Source of the DNA: Saccharospirillum sp040881935
Lineage (GTDB): Bacteria; Pseudomonadota; Gammaproteobacteria; Pseudomonadales; Natronospirillaceae
Assembly: GCF_040881935.1 (NCBI RefSeq)
Contig: NZ_JBBECH010000053.1
Span: 32,304 to 96,303, forward strand
Length of the DNA: 64,000 nt
Direction: 5' to 3'
Shown here: positions 42,020 through 51,456 of the stretch, in pieces
How the letters are laid out: every line of letters begins with the position of its first letter
Numbering within the stretch: position 1 is the first letter of the stretch
Program-made: the position numbers and the translations under genes
Notes under the pieces: model-generated
What the model saw: the letters and a program-made list of their open reading frames with translations, nothing else
The model's database searches: none
Told to the model about the DNA's origin: nothing

Positions 42020-43345
42020 TTAAAAAGTAACCAGGTACGATTCGATTTGCTCCAGGTCACTTTCTGACAACTGACCGGCTGACTGTTTCAGCAGCAGGCC
42101 GCTGATCACATAGTCATATCGGGCATTGGCGAAATCCTGGCGGGCCGCAAATACGGCTTGCTGGGCGTTCAACACTTCAACAATGTTCCGGGTACCCACT
42201 TCGTAGCCCACTTCAGTAGCTTGCAGTGCGCTCTCGCGGGATTCAACCACACGAGCCTGGGCATCGATATTCTGTGCCGCAGTGCGCAATTGGCGATAAT
42301 AAGTACCGACCTGAATACGGGTATTGCGCTTCAACTGTTCAAGCCGCTGCTCGGCGATGTTGTTCTGCAAGCCGGTCGAAACGATCTGCGCCGAAGTCGC
42401 GCCCCCGGTGTACAGCGGAACCGTCAGCGACAGGCCGATTGAACTGCCTAGCCGCTCGTCAAAGTCGATGCCATTGCTGGTGTTGTCGCTGTAACTGACC
42501 GACGCATTGGCACTAAGCACTGGCAGTCGGTTATTGCGACGGGCCTGCAGTTCGCGCTCACCAGATTCCAACCCCTTTTGAGCAGCCAGAATGCTGGGAT
42601 GATTTTCCAGGGCATAGTTAATCCAGCGGTCCTGACCATTCTCTACCGGCATACTAATCGGCAAGCGGGTACCAATGGCCATCACCGAATCCGGCACTTC
42701 ACCAGTCAACACCGACAGGTTCTGCAAGGCGATGTCATACTCGCTGTTGGCGCTGATCAGGGCTACGCGGGATTGATCGAGCGTCGCCTGGGCGTCCAAA
42801 ACATCGGTCACGGTGACCAAACCCACTTCATAGCGCTGCTCGGTTTGCTCAGTCTGGCGTTCCACCGCGAGCAATTGCGTTTGGGCCGAATCAAGGCCCT
42901 CTTCGGCACGCAACACACTGATGTAAGCTTCAGCAACCCGGACCATCAACGCTTGTTGGGCCGCGACGGTTTCAATGTCAACCCGTGATGCGTTCAATTT
43001 TAAGGCTTCATAGGCATCAATGGCGGCCAGGGCAAACAGATTCTGGGACGCCGATACACGCGCTGAGACCGAACTGCAATCCTCAAAGTTTGGACCGAAC
43101 TGGTAGTCGGTACCCGCACAGCTGCTACCAACATCGTACCCCAGGGACCCATTCACACTGGGCAACAATTCACTGAAACCCGAATCCACCTGCACGGTAG
43201 CAACCCGCTGGTTGAGTGACTGGATCGCCAGTTCCGGGTCGTTATCCAGCGCTTGCTGATAGACGTCCATCAGCGACACCTCGGCCCAGGCGCCAACGGA
43301 TGCCAGTGCCAGGGTGATGCTTGCTATAAATCGATTCACTGCCAT
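42020..43345 (-). CDS. tolC: TolC family outer membrane efflux protein
   Basis: A 441-residue outer-membrane channel used by RND/ABC/MFS exporters and type I secretion. The signal peptide (FIASITLALASVGAWA) is followed by two OEP repeats, each with a long helix and a strand pair: LMDVYQQALDNDPELAIQ, LSLTVPLYTGG and YEVGTRNIVEVLNAQQAV are diagnostic, as is the first-repeat YEVGLVTVTDVLDAQATLDQ. ATG 43345 has ACAGGAA upstream; the longer frame to 43504 is not exported-like. It is divergent from nudF, as in many gammaproteobacteria. Confidence 0.94.
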   Translation of the reverse strand: MAVNRFIASITLALASVGAWAEVSLMDVYQQALDNDPELAIQSLNQRVATVQVDSGFSELLPSVNGSLGYDVGSSCAGTDYQFGPNFEDCSSVSARVSASQNLFALAAIDAYEALKLNASRVDIETVAAQQALMVRVAEAYISVLRAEEGLDSAQTQLLAVERQTEQTEQRYEVGLVTVTDVLDAQATLDQSRVALISANSEYDIALQNLSVLTGEVPDSVMAIGTRLPISMPVENGQDRWINYALENHPSILAAQKGLESGERELQARRNNRLPVLSANASVSYSDNTSNGIDFDERLGSSIGLSLTVPLYTGGATSAQIVSTGLQNNIAEQRLEQLKRNTRIQVGTYYRQLRTAAQNIDAQARVVESRESALQATEVGYEVGTRNIVEVLNAQQAVFAARQDFANARYDYVISGLLLKQSAGQLSESDLEQIESYLVTF

Positions 43346-43702
43346 TGTTCCTGTCTCATGGTTAAACCTATGTCGGTGTACCCGGGTTTGCACTAGTGAT
43401 GCTGACGGGCACTGTTCTGGTGTCAAAGCGTGTATTGAACAGCCATCCTCCAGTATCAAACCGCCATTATGCCGCCAGAGGAGACGCTTTACAGTCGGCG
43501 CCATAGGGCTTTACGGATTATTGTACCAGTGTGACCCGGCTTGCCCTCAACCAGAAGCCCCAAAAGTCATCATCCCAGCTTCCACCCTCTCAACTCGACG
43601 CCGATGCTGACTGTGCCATACTGTCGCGCTACCAAGTCGTCCAGAACCCTATGGGGCCATCTCCAACGGGCCCGAACAACGATGCCGACCTTAAGGATGC
43701 CA
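43346..43702. other. Divergent tolC/nudF intergenic region
   Basis: 357 bp presumed to hold both promoters. No convincing promoter pair, operator or hairpin was assigned; an open frame on the + strand from 43541 is an N-terminal overextension of nudF. Confidence 0.4.
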
Positions 43703-44317
43703 ATGAGCCGTGACACCCTGAATTTCCAACACACTATTGACCAGGTTGAACACCTTTACGAGGGCTTCTACCGCATGGACCGCTATACTCTGACCCACCA
43801 GACGTTCGCGGGCCAGACTCTGACCATACAACGCGAACTGATGGACCGCCACGATGCCGTCTGCGTTTTGCCGTTGGATCTGGCTGAAAGCTACGTGGTA
43901 CTGGTTGAGCAATTCCGGGTCGGCGCCCTGCGTCTGGCCAACCCCTGGCTGTTGGAACTGGTGGCTGGGCTGATTGACAAGGACGAAGTGCCCGAACAGG
44001 TTGCCCGCCGCGAGGCCGTAGAGGAAGCCGGGGTTGAACTGGGGCGCCTGCACCCCATCACCCAATACCTGCCCTCGCCGGGGGGCACTAATGAACGCGT
44101 CTTCCTCTATGTTGGCGAGGTCGACAGTCGCGGCGTTGGCGGCATACACGGCCTTGATGAAGAAGGCGAAGACATACGCGTGCATCGCGTACCGCTGGAA
44201 CAGGCCTTCGCCTGGTGCAGGGACGGCACCATCAACAACGCCGCCAGCCTGATCGCCCTGCAATGGGTACAACTGAATCTGGAATGGCTGACTGACCACT
44301 GGTCTGCCACACCCTGA
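43703..44317 (+). CDS. nudF: ADP-ribose pyrophosphatase NudF
   Basis: A 204-residue Nudix hydrolase cleaving ADP-ribose to AMP and ribose 5-phosphate. The complete Nudix box GX5EX7REUXEEXGU is seen starting at GLIDKDEVPEQ and ending REAVEEAGV. Downstream YLPSPGGTNERVFLYVG is typical of NudF. ATG 43703 is favoured by AAGGA 5 bp upstream over ATGs at 43682 and 43697. It heads the nudF-DUF1249-cpdA-parE cluster that follows tolC in E. coli and relatives. Confidence 0.92.
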   Translation: MSRDTLNFQHTIDQVEHLYEGFYRMDRYTLTHQTFAGQTLTIQRELMDRHDAVCVLPLDLAESYVVLVEQFRVGALRLANPWLLELVAGLIDKDEVPEQVARREAVEEAGVELGRLHPITQYLPSPGGTNERVFLYVGEVDSRGVGGIHGLDEEGEDIRVHRVPLEQAFAWCRDGTINNAASLIALQWVQLNLEWLTDHWSATP

Positions 44318-44365
44318 ACACCACACTCTGAACTAACACCTGAGACACCCGAGGCCATCGCCACC

Positions 44366-44824
44366 TTGATCAACAAACGCTACATCCCGGATCTGCCGGA
44401 GCAAAACGCCCTGTCCGAGGCCAACTTTTTGCGCCTGGAGCGGCTGCTCGGTGATATGAGCAAGAGTCACTACGCCTTTCAATGGGACTGCAAGGGGCAG
44501 GCACCGGTACGTGTGCGGATCGAGGTGCAAGAGCGTTTCAAGTTCACCACCACCCTGACGCTGAGCAAGGAAAACCCGGCCCTACCCGAGCCCCTGAATC
44601 AGGTTCAGCTGACGCTACGCATGTATCACGATGCGCGCATGGCTGAAGTCGTCACCTGGGCCAAGGGCAAGCAGATGTCGGGGGTTTATCCCTATCCGAA
44701 CGAGCAAATGTACCAGGTTGACGAAAAAGCCCAGGCCAATGTGTACCTCGGTGAATGGCTGGCTCATCTGATGCAGCATGGTGCCACCGCCGAACAATGG
44801 CAGCCCGCGTCACCGGAACGGTAA
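44366..44824 (+). CDS. DUF1249 family protein (YqiB-like)
   Basis: A 152-residue protein of the DUF1249/YqiB family: KRYIPDLPEQNALSEANFLRLERLL near the N-terminus and MYHDARMAEV in the middle are characteristic. Function unknown; cytosolic. It starts with TTG 44366, since no in-frame ATG exists before the conserved domain; GAGG lies about 12 bp upstream, a weak site suggesting low expression. Between nudF and cpdA, its conserved location. Confidence 0.85.
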   Translation: MINKRYIPDLPEQNALSEANFLRLERLLGDMSKSHYAFQWDCKGQAPVRVRIEVQERFKFTTTLTLSKENPALPEPLNQVQLTLRMYHDARMAEVVTWAKGKQMSGVYPYPNEQMYQVDEKAQANVYLGEWLAHLMQHGATAEQWQPASPER

Positions 44825-44954
44825 GAGAACAGTCACCCTACTGCGCTGGAAGCGGGCTCAAAAAGAGAGCCAGGTCGCGAAATGCACAGGGCGTGTTACA
44901 TTTAGCGCAGGCTTTGTGTAAAAATGGATTTATAACCGTTGACTGCGGATTGAG

Positions 44955-45761
44955 ATGTTGAAACAGCAGATATTACATGTGGTGCAAATCACGGACAGCC
45001 ATCTTCATGCCAGCCAGGAAGGCACACTGCTGGGCATGAACACCCTGAATAGCCTCGACTTGGTGCTTGATCGTGTGGTCGCAGAACGGCCGGAGATCGA
45101 CGTTGTGCTCGCCACCGGCGACATAGCCCAGGACGGCTCGGTAGGCGCCTACACCACCTTCATCGGGCGACTGGATCGCCTTGGCGCACCAGTCTACTGG
45201 ACAGCGGGCAACCACGACGACCGCGACCACATGGACCAGGCCCTGGCACTGATCGGACGCCCCTCCATGGCGCGAAGCGTCTTTACTACGGACGACTGGG
45301 TCATTGTATTGATCGACAGCACCGTACCCGGCAAGGTCTACGGCCACCTGGCAGCCGATCAACTGGCCCTGCTCGACCGGACCCTGACCCAGCACAGCGA
45401 CAAACACGCCCTGGTAACCTTTCACCATCACCCCAAATCCATGGACAGCCATTGGATCGATAAAATCGGCATTAACAATGAAGCTGACCTGATGGCAGTG
45501 CTGAGTCGGCATAACAACGTCCGCGCCCTGCTCTGGGGGCATGTACACCAGCACAGTGACGAAGTACACGATGGCCTGCGCTACATTTCGACCCCCTCAA
45601 CCTGTGTTCAGTTCAAACCCAAAAGTCAAAATTTCGCGATCGACACCGAAGGCCCCGGTTACCGCTGGCTCGATTTACACGCCGATGGCAACATCGACAC
45701 CGGCCTGACGCGAATTGAAGGCATCGATTTCGAGATCGACTACAGCGTCAAAGGGTACTGA
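44955..45761 (+). CDS. cpdA: 3',5'-cyclic AMP phosphodiesterase CpdA
   Basis: A 268-residue class III cyclic-nucleotide phosphodiesterase of the calcineurin-like superfamily, hydrolysing cAMP. The metal-binding blocks are QITDSHLH, ATGDIAQDGS, TAGNHDDRDHM, TFHHHP and LLWGHVHQH, in order. Length is usual for CpdA. ATG 44955 is preceded by GGATTGAG. It lies between DUF1249 and parE as in E. coli; yqiA, normally between cpdA and parE, is missing. Confidence 0.93.
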   Translation: MLKQQILHVVQITDSHLHASQEGTLLGMNTLNSLDLVLDRVVAERPEIDVVLATGDIAQDGSVGAYTTFIGRLDRLGAPVYWTAGNHDDRDHMDQALALIGRPSMARSVFTTDDWVIVLIDSTVPGKVYGHLAADQLALLDRTLTQHSDKHALVTFHHHPKSMDSHWIDKIGINNEADLMAVLSRHNNVRALLWGHVHQHSDEVHDGLRYISTPSTCVQFKPKSQNFAIDTEGPGYRWLDLHADGNIDTGLTRIEGIDFEIDYSVKGY

Positions 45762-45814
45762 CCGGATAACGGCTGCGCACTACACCCTAGAGATTCATGG
45801 CAACATCCTGAATT

Positions 45815-45833
45815 CGAACTCCGAAACTTGAGC
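45815..45833 (-). repeat. Solo copy of the short flanking motif
   Basis: CGAACTCCGAAACTTGAGC is the reverse-oriented form of the motif that flanks palindromic elements B, C, D and E; here alone in the cpdA-parE gap. Confidence 0.55.
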
Positions 45834-45957
45834 CACTGATAACCCTGGTAGAGACATTGGGTGTGAGACAGTACACTAAGCCAATTCCCATTCAGCCCCT
45901 TCCTGGCTGACCCATAGAAGACAGTTCGCACGACAGCATTATGAGGCACTCCCGAGC

Positions 45958-47859
45958 ATGAGTCAGAGCAAATATTCGGCCGACGCCATTGAAGTCCTGA
46001 TGGGCCTGGATCCGGTGCGCAAGCGCCCCGGCATGTACACCGACACCACCCGTCCCAACCACCTGGCCCAGGAAGTCATCGACAACAGCGTCGACGAAGC
46101 CATCGGCGGTTATGCCACCAGTATGGAGGTGGTACTGTACAAAGACGGCTCCTTGTCGGTCGCCGACAACGGCCGTGGCATGCCGGTGGATATTCACCCC
46201 GAACACGGCGTACCCGGCATCGAACTGATCATGACCCGGTTGCACGCCGGCGGTAAGTTCTCCGGCAAGAACTACCAGTTCTCAGGCGGCTTGCACGGGG
46301 TCGGCATCTCGGTGGTCAATGCCCTGTCGACGTTGCTGGAAGTATCGGTTAAACGCGATGGCAAGCTGTACCGCATGGGCTTCGCCAACGGCGACAAAGC
46401 TTCGGACCTCGAAGAAATTGGCACCTGTGCCAAGCGCGACACCGGCACCACGGTGCGCTTCATGCCCGACCCCAAATACTTCGACAGCGGCAAGTTCCTC
46501 GCCAGCCGGCTGCGCCATGTGCTGCGTGCCAAGGCGGTGCTGTGCCCCGGCCTGAAAGTTACCTTCTACAACGAAGAAAAAGACGAAACCGACGCCTGGC
46601 ACTACGAAGACGGCCTGCGCGATTACCTGCACAATGCCACGGTTGTTTACGACCCCTTGCCTACCGAACCCTTTACGGGCTCTTTCAGCAGTGAAGACGA
46701 GGCGGTCGACTGGGCCGTGCAATGGCTGCCCGAAGGCGGCGAAGGCGTGCAGGAAAGCTACGTCAACCTGATCCCGACCGCGCTCGGCGGCACCCACGTC
46801 AATGGCCTGCGCCAGGGGCTGCTCGATGCACTGCGTGACTTTTGCGAATACCGCAACCTGCTGCCGCGTGGCGTCAAACTGAGCCCGGAAGATGTCTGGG
46901 ACAAATGTCATTATGTACTGTCATTCAAATTGCGCGATCCGCAGTTTTCCGGCCAAACCAAAGAGCGGTTGTCATCGCGCCAGGCCTCAGCTTTTATTTC
47001 CGGCGTAGTCAAAGATGCCTTCAGCCTCTGGCTAAACCAGCACACTGACATTGCCGAACAAATCGCCGAACTGGTGGTCAGCAATGCACAAAGCCGTCTC
47101 AAGCAGGCCAAAAAAGTCGCGCGTAAAAAAGTCACCCAGGGCCCTGCCCTGCCTGGCAAACTGGCCGACTGCTCCGGCCGTGAAACCAGCCGAAGCGAGC
47201 TGTTTCTGGTAGAAGGCGATTCGGCCGGCGGCTCCGCCAAACAAGCCCGCGACCGCACCTTTCAGGCGATCATGCCGTTGCGCGGTAAGATCCTGAACAG
47301 CTGGGAAGTCGCCAGCGATGAACTGCTCGCCAGCGAAGAAATCCACAACATCGCCATCGCTCTCGGCGTCGACCCGGACACCGACAACCTCGAAGGCCTG
47401 CGCTACGGCAAGGTCTGCATCCTCGCCGATGCCGACTCCGATGGCCTACACATCTGTACCCTGCTGTGCGCCCTGTTTATGCGTCATTTCCGGGCCCTGG
47501 TCGATAACGGCCACGTCTACGTCGCAATGCCACCCCTGTACCGCATCGATATCGGCAAGGAAACCTACTACGCCCTCGATAACGACGAACGCGACGGCAT
47601 CCTCGATCGCATCAAAGCCGAGAAAAAACGCGGCAAAGTCCAGGTCACCCGGTTCAAGGGCCTGGGCGAAATGAACCCGCTGCAACTGCGCGAAACCACC
47701 ATGGACCCCAACACCCGGCGCCTGGTGCAACTGCGCATCGACGACAACGAGGCCGACGCCGCCGTCGAGATGATGGACATGCTGCTGGCCAAAAAACGCT
47801 CCGGCGACCGCAAAACCTGGCTCGAATCCAAAGGGAACCTGGCCGACATCGCCGTTTGA
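45958..47859 (+). CDS. parE: DNA topoisomerase IV subunit B
   Basis: A 633-residue GyrB/ParE-type ATPase subunit that powers decatenation of daughter chromosomes with ParC. ATP-binding motifs: VIDNSVDEAIGGYA (Glu), VADNGRGMPVDIH, GLHGVGISVVNALS; the TOPRIM domain has LFLVEGDSAGGSAKQARDR and LADADSDGLHI. At 633 residues it has ParE rather than GyrB length (about 800). The last gene of the cluster; 3' adjacent is the AT-rich boundary of the restriction-modification operon. Confidence 0.96.
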   Translation: MSQSKYSADAIEVLMGLDPVRKRPGMYTDTTRPNHLAQEVIDNSVDEAIGGYATSMEVVLYKDGSLSVADNGRGMPVDIHPEHGVPGIELIMTRLHAGGKFSGKNYQFSGGLHGVGISVVNALSTLLEVSVKRDGKLYRMGFANGDKASDLEEIGTCAKRDTGTTVRFMPDPKYFDSGKFLASRLRHVLRAKAVLCPGLKVTFYNEEKDETDAWHYEDGLRDYLHNATVVYDPLPTEPFTGSFSSEDEAVDWAVQWLPEGGEGVQESYVNLIPTALGGTHVNGLRQGLLDALRDFCEYRNLLPRGVKLSPEDVWDKCHYVLSFKLRDPQFSGQTKERLSSRQASAFISGVVKDAFSLWLNQHTDIAEQIAELVVSNAQSRLKQAKKVARKKVTQGPALPGKLADCSGRETSRSELFLVEGDSAGGSAKQARDRTFQAIMPLRGKILNSWEVASDELLASEEIHNIAIALGVDPDTDNLEGLRYGKVCILADADSDGLHICTLLCALFMRHFRALVDNGHVYVAMPPLYRIDIGKETYYALDNDERDGILDRIKAEKKRGKVQVTRFKGLGEMNPLQLRETTMDPNTRRLVQLRIDDNEADAAVEMMDMLLAKKRSGDRKTWLESKGNLADIAV

Positions 47860-47985
47860 CGATTACTTTTTTCGATTTCAGTAGAAGTTTGAACAATGAG
47901 ACCAAAGGCTGAACAAACTGAATGATTTGCTGAATAAAATTTTATTGAGTGTAAATACACTTAGACTGCCAATATTGTTCAACTC

Positions 47986-50400
47986 TCAATACAAATGTTG
48001 CTGAAATTCCACAAAAACCTCCCGAATTTGGCCTGCCGGGCCAAGTTCGCGAACGGCATCCCCCAGGCTGTGGTATTTCAGTTCAATCAACTGTGGCAGT
48101 TTGTCGGTTGAAAGCTCACCCACGCCACGCGCGACATAGTGGTCGAGCACGAAACGCAGAAAGTCCTGTTGCTGGTAGTCGTGGCCCTGAAAGATGGCTG
48201 CCCGGTGTGAATCCACCCGTTCGGCACGGGTGACCGGGGCCTGATTAAACGCGATGTAGGCCAGTACATCATAGAGGTCGCTGTTCTGGGCCTCGATCAG
48301 CTTGCCCACCTCAGCCAGTTGCACCACGCCGAAGCCCTTTTCTTCGAGCCCTTCCAGTAATTTGCGGCGGGTATCCGGCCGGCCCCACACGGCACGCAAC
48401 TCATCTTCATCAGCAAACAGCGCCGGCAACTCGCCAAATAGCCGCTGGATAAACTCGGCAGCGGAGATAGGCTTGCCATCCGGACTCCAAAAGCTAGTGG
48501 CGCTCATATGCTGGATGGTGCGCGCTTTGCCGTCGGCCAGCTTCACTTTTACTTTGCGACGTTTCTCGCACACGCAGGGTTGTTCGCCACAAACCTCGCA
48601 AGGTTCAGGCGGTTCCTTCTCGCACTGGCACGGGCGCTCTCCACACACCGGGCAGGGCTTTGGCGGTTCGATGGCACAGATACAGGGCTGTTGCCCACAG
48701 GTGGCGCAGGGTTCCGGCGCCAACGGTTCGCCATCCCACTCCGGGTCGTTGAAGTGTTCGTAGGCCTTCACAAAATCAAAGATCGTGAAATAATCCTTGC
48801 CGTCATACAGACGGGTACCGCGACCGATGATCTGCTTGAACTCGATCATCGAATTCACCGGCCGCATCAGCACGATGTTGCGCACATTGCGGGCATCCAC
48901 CCCAGTGGAAAGTTTCTGCGAGGTGGTCAGTATAGTGGGAATGGTTTTCTCGTTATCCTGAAACTGCTTCAGGAAACGCTCGCCCTCGGCGCCGTCGTTG
49001 GCGGTCACGCGCTCACAGTAGTGCGGATCACGGTTGGTCTTCATCTGGTTGATAAGATCACGCACCGCCAGCGCGTGAACCTGGGTAGCGCAGAAAACCA
49101 GCGTCTTCTCGCGTTGGTCGATCTGTTCCATGAACACCCTGACCCGGTACTGCTCACGCTCACGGATCTCGATCACTCGGTTGAAGTCGTCCTCGGTGTA
49201 ACGTTTACCTTCCTCGATGTCACCCTCGATGACCTGGTCGTCGGAGGTATAAACATAATCATCCAGGGTTGTAGCGATCTGGCGCACCCGGAACGGCGTC
49301 AGGAAGCCATCGTTGATGCCTTCCTTGAGCGAATACACATAGGCTGGCTCTCCAAAGTAGGCATAGGTATCAGCGTTGTGCTTGCGCTTGGGCGTGGCGG
49401 TCAGGCCCAGCTGCACGGCGGGTGCAAAATAATCCAGAATACCGCGCCAGTTGCTCTCGTCGTTAGCGCCACCCCTATGGCACTCGTCAATGACGATAAA
49501 ATCAAAGAAGTCAGACGGGTAGTCGCCGAAGTTTGGCGCCGGGCTGCCGTCGGCATCGCGCCCGGTCATGAAGGTCTGGAAGATGGTGAAAAACACATTG
49601 CCGTTCTTTGGCACCCGACCCTTTTTGCGGATGGTTTCCGGGTCGATGCGCACCAGCGCATCCTCGGGAAAGGCGGAGAAATCATTGAACGCCTGGTTGG
49701 CGAGGATATTGCGATCGGCCAGAAACAGGATACGTGGCTGGCGTGCCGGCTCGCCATTTGCCCGCGCCGCCAGGCTCCAGCGAGCGTGGAACAGCTTCCA
49801 GGCGATTTGAAAAGCAATGGCCGTCTTGCCGGTGCCGGTGGCCAGGGTCAGCAATATGCGCTCACGCCCGGCCGCAATCGCCTCCAGTGCCTGGTTGATG
49901 GCGTTGTGCTGGTAATAACGTGGTTGCCAAAAGCCGCCCTTGTCCTCGAACGGCACTGCCCCGAAGCGCTCGCGCCAGGTATTCACGGCCTCGTCCGCAT
50001 CGCCAAAGGTCTCAGCCCAGAGTTCGTCGGGCGTGGGATAGCCCGCCACCTCGCCTTCGGCGCCGGTTTCCATGTCAATTCGGTAAATGCCATCGCCGTT
50101 GGTCGAGTAAGCAAACCGGGCTTGCAGGCGCTCGGCGTAGCGCTTGGCCTGGGCCAGCCCTTCAGTCACCGGTAGGCTGCGTTTCTTAGCTTCTATTACC
50201 GCCAACTTCTGGCCGCGGTAGATCAGCACATAGTCGGCGATGTCCTGCTTCGCCCGCTTGCCTGCGCCCTGTAACCGGCCCAGAGTAATCATCTCGCGCC
50301 GCACCCGGCTGGCGTCCACCACCCCCCAGCCCGCTGCCTTCAGGGCCGGGTCGATCAGCTCGGCGCGAGTCTCGGCTTCATTGAGAGTGGCTTTGTTCAC
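47986..50400 (-). CDS. hsdR: Type I restriction endonuclease subunit R with triple Cys cluster
   Basis: An 804-residue EcoEI/EcoAI-type restriction and translocation subunit. The N-terminal nuclease carries IADYVLIYRGQKLAVIEAKK (D..ExK), followed by SF2 helicase motifs ATGTGKTAI (Lys192), VIDECHRGG (DExH) and LTATPKRKH, then FCATQVHAL and IGRGTRLYDGK. The C-terminal part resembles the EcoEI_R_C domain. Residues about 564-611 contain three tandem CxxCGxxPCxC units separated by Pro/Glu linkers, probably zinc ribbons. It starts with GTG, overlapping the Fic gene stop as GTGA, so it is translationally coupled. Cleaves foreign DNA together with HsdM and HsdS. Confidence 0.93.
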   Translation of the reverse strand: MNKATLNEAETRAELIDPALKAAGWGVVDASRVRREMITLGRLQGAGKRAKQDIADYVLIYRGQKLAVIEAKKRSLPVTEGLAQAKRYAERLQARFAYSTNGDGIYRIDMETGAEGEVAGYPTPDELWAETFGDADEAVNTWRERFGAVPFEDKGGFWQPRYYQHNAINQALEAIAAGRERILLTLATGTGKTAIAFQIAWKLFHARWSLAARANGEPARQPRILFLADRNILANQAFNDFSAFPEDALVRIDPETIRKKGRVPKNGNVFFTIFQTFMTGRDADGSPAPNFGDYPSDFFDFIVIDECHRGGANDESNWRGILDYFAPAVQLGLTATPKRKHNADTYAYFGEPAYVYSLKEGINDGFLTPFRVRQIATTLDDYVYTSDDQVIEGDIEEGKRYTEDDFNRVIEIREREQYRVRVFMEQIDQREKTLVFCATQVHALAVRDLINQMKTNRDPHYCERVTANDGAEGERFLKQFQDNEKTIPTILTTSQKLSTGVDARNVRNIVLMRPVNSMIEFKQIIGRGTRLYDGKDYFTIFDFVKAYEHFNDPEWDGEPLAPEPCATCGQQPCICAIEPPKPCPVCGERPCQCEKEPPEPCEVCGEQPCVCEKRRKVKVKLADGKARTIQHMSATSFWSPDGKPISAAEFIQRLFGELPALFADEDELRAVWGRPDTRRKLLEGLEEKGFGVVQLAEVGKLIEAQNSDLYDVLAYIAFNQAPVTRAERVDSHRAAIFQGHDYQQQDFLRFVLDHYVARGVGELSTDKLPQLIELKYHSLGDAVRELGPAGQIREVFVEFQQHLY

Positions 50401-51401
50401 TCGTTTTCCTCCGCCAGCATATTCATGATCAGACGAATCATGGTCTCCTTGTTGGCCGGGTCGGATTCGGCCACCAACAGGGTCAGTGCAGCCAACCCCA
50501 CATCATTGATCACCGGCTCACCGGCCGCGTTCAGCAAGCGGCCATTGCGATGCAGGAAATCCACGAACAGGAAGGCTGCACTGCGTTTGTTACCGTCAGA
50601 GAACGGATGATTCTTGATCACAAAATACAACAAATGGGCGGCCTTGGCTTCCACACTGGGGTAGGCCGGCTCACCGAACACGGTCTGATCCAGATTACCC
50701 AGCAACGAGGCCAGGCCATCACCTCGGTCGCGGGCGAACAACTCGGTGGCCTCACCCCGCGCCATCAACTCGGATTTCAGGCCGTCCAGAGAGGTTCGTG
50801 CTTCTGCCAATGACGGCAACGTGCCGCCGAGCTGGGCCTGTGGATCGGCCAACAGCCCCTCGTCGTAGCGTTGCAGCAGCAGAAAGGTCTGCGCATAGCG
50901 GCTGACAATGTCCACCAGCCCACGACCACTGTCGGTGTCCAAAGCGGGGCTCTGAGCGGCCTTGCGCACCAGTGCCAGCGCCGCTTCCAGCTCGCGGGCG
51001 TTTTCTTCAAAGCGCTGTTGATTCAGGGTCCAGCCCCGGGTCAGGTGCTCGCGCAGAATGCGGGTGGCCCATTGGCGGAACTTGACGGCTCGGCGGGAGT
51101 TCACTCGGTAGCCGACGGAAATGATGGCGTCGAGATTGTAGTGCTCGATCTGCCTCGCGACCTTTCGCTTACCCTCGATTCGAACGGTTTCCAAAATGGA
51201 AACCGTTGCTTCCCGGTCCAGCTCACCGTCCTGATAAATATTCTTCAGGTGCTTGGAAATGGCCGCCTTCTGCACATCGAAGACTGTCGTCATCTGCTCC
51301 TGGGTCAACCATACGGTTTCCTGGTCCGCGTCCAGACGTACCTCGACGGACTTGTCGGCATCCTCAAAAATAACGATTGAGTTTTGGGCGTCAGCTGTCA
51401 C
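50397..51401 (-). CDS. RhuM-like/Fic domain fusion protein
   Basis: A 334-residue protein with an N-terminal virulence RhuM-type domain (about residues 1-130: VWLTQEQMTTVFDVQKAAISKHLKNI ... GYRVNSRRAVKFRQWATRIL) and a C-terminal Fic/Doc domain whose motif HPFSDGNKRS starts at His265. That is a complete Fic motif, so AMP-transferring activity on a protein target is possible; no inhibitory (S/T)xxxE(G/N) helix is evident at the usual places. GTG 51401 follows GGAGGACGC. It sits between hsdS and hsdR, a placement seen for RhuM/Fic genes in other type I systems, but its role in restriction or abortive infection is not established here. Confidence 0.85.
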   Translation of the reverse strand: MTADAQNSIVIFEDADKSVEVRLDADQETVWLTQEQMTTVFDVQKAAISKHLKNIYQDGELDREATVSILETVRIEGKRKVARQIEHYNLDAIISVGYRVNSRRAVKFRQWATRILREHLTRGWTLNQQRFEENARELEAALALVRKAAQSPALDTDSGRGLVDIVSRYAQTFLLLQRYDEGLLADPQAQLGGTLPSLAEARTSLDGLKSELMARGEATELFARDRGDGLASLLGNLDQTVFGEPAYPSVEAKAAHLLYFVIKNHPFSDGNKRSAAFLFVDFLHRNGRLLNAAGEPVINDVGLAALTLLVAESDPANKETMIRLIMNMLAEENE

Positions 51402-51456
51402 GCGTCCTCCTTATCGGCCATATCCTGCTACGCACGCTTGCCCGCGCCCTGCAGAA

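Noticed and set aside
48508..50175. 555-codon open frame antisense to hsdR
   Set aside because: It is a mirror frame of a well-supported gene, has no coherent domain and its translation shows the typical shadow composition.
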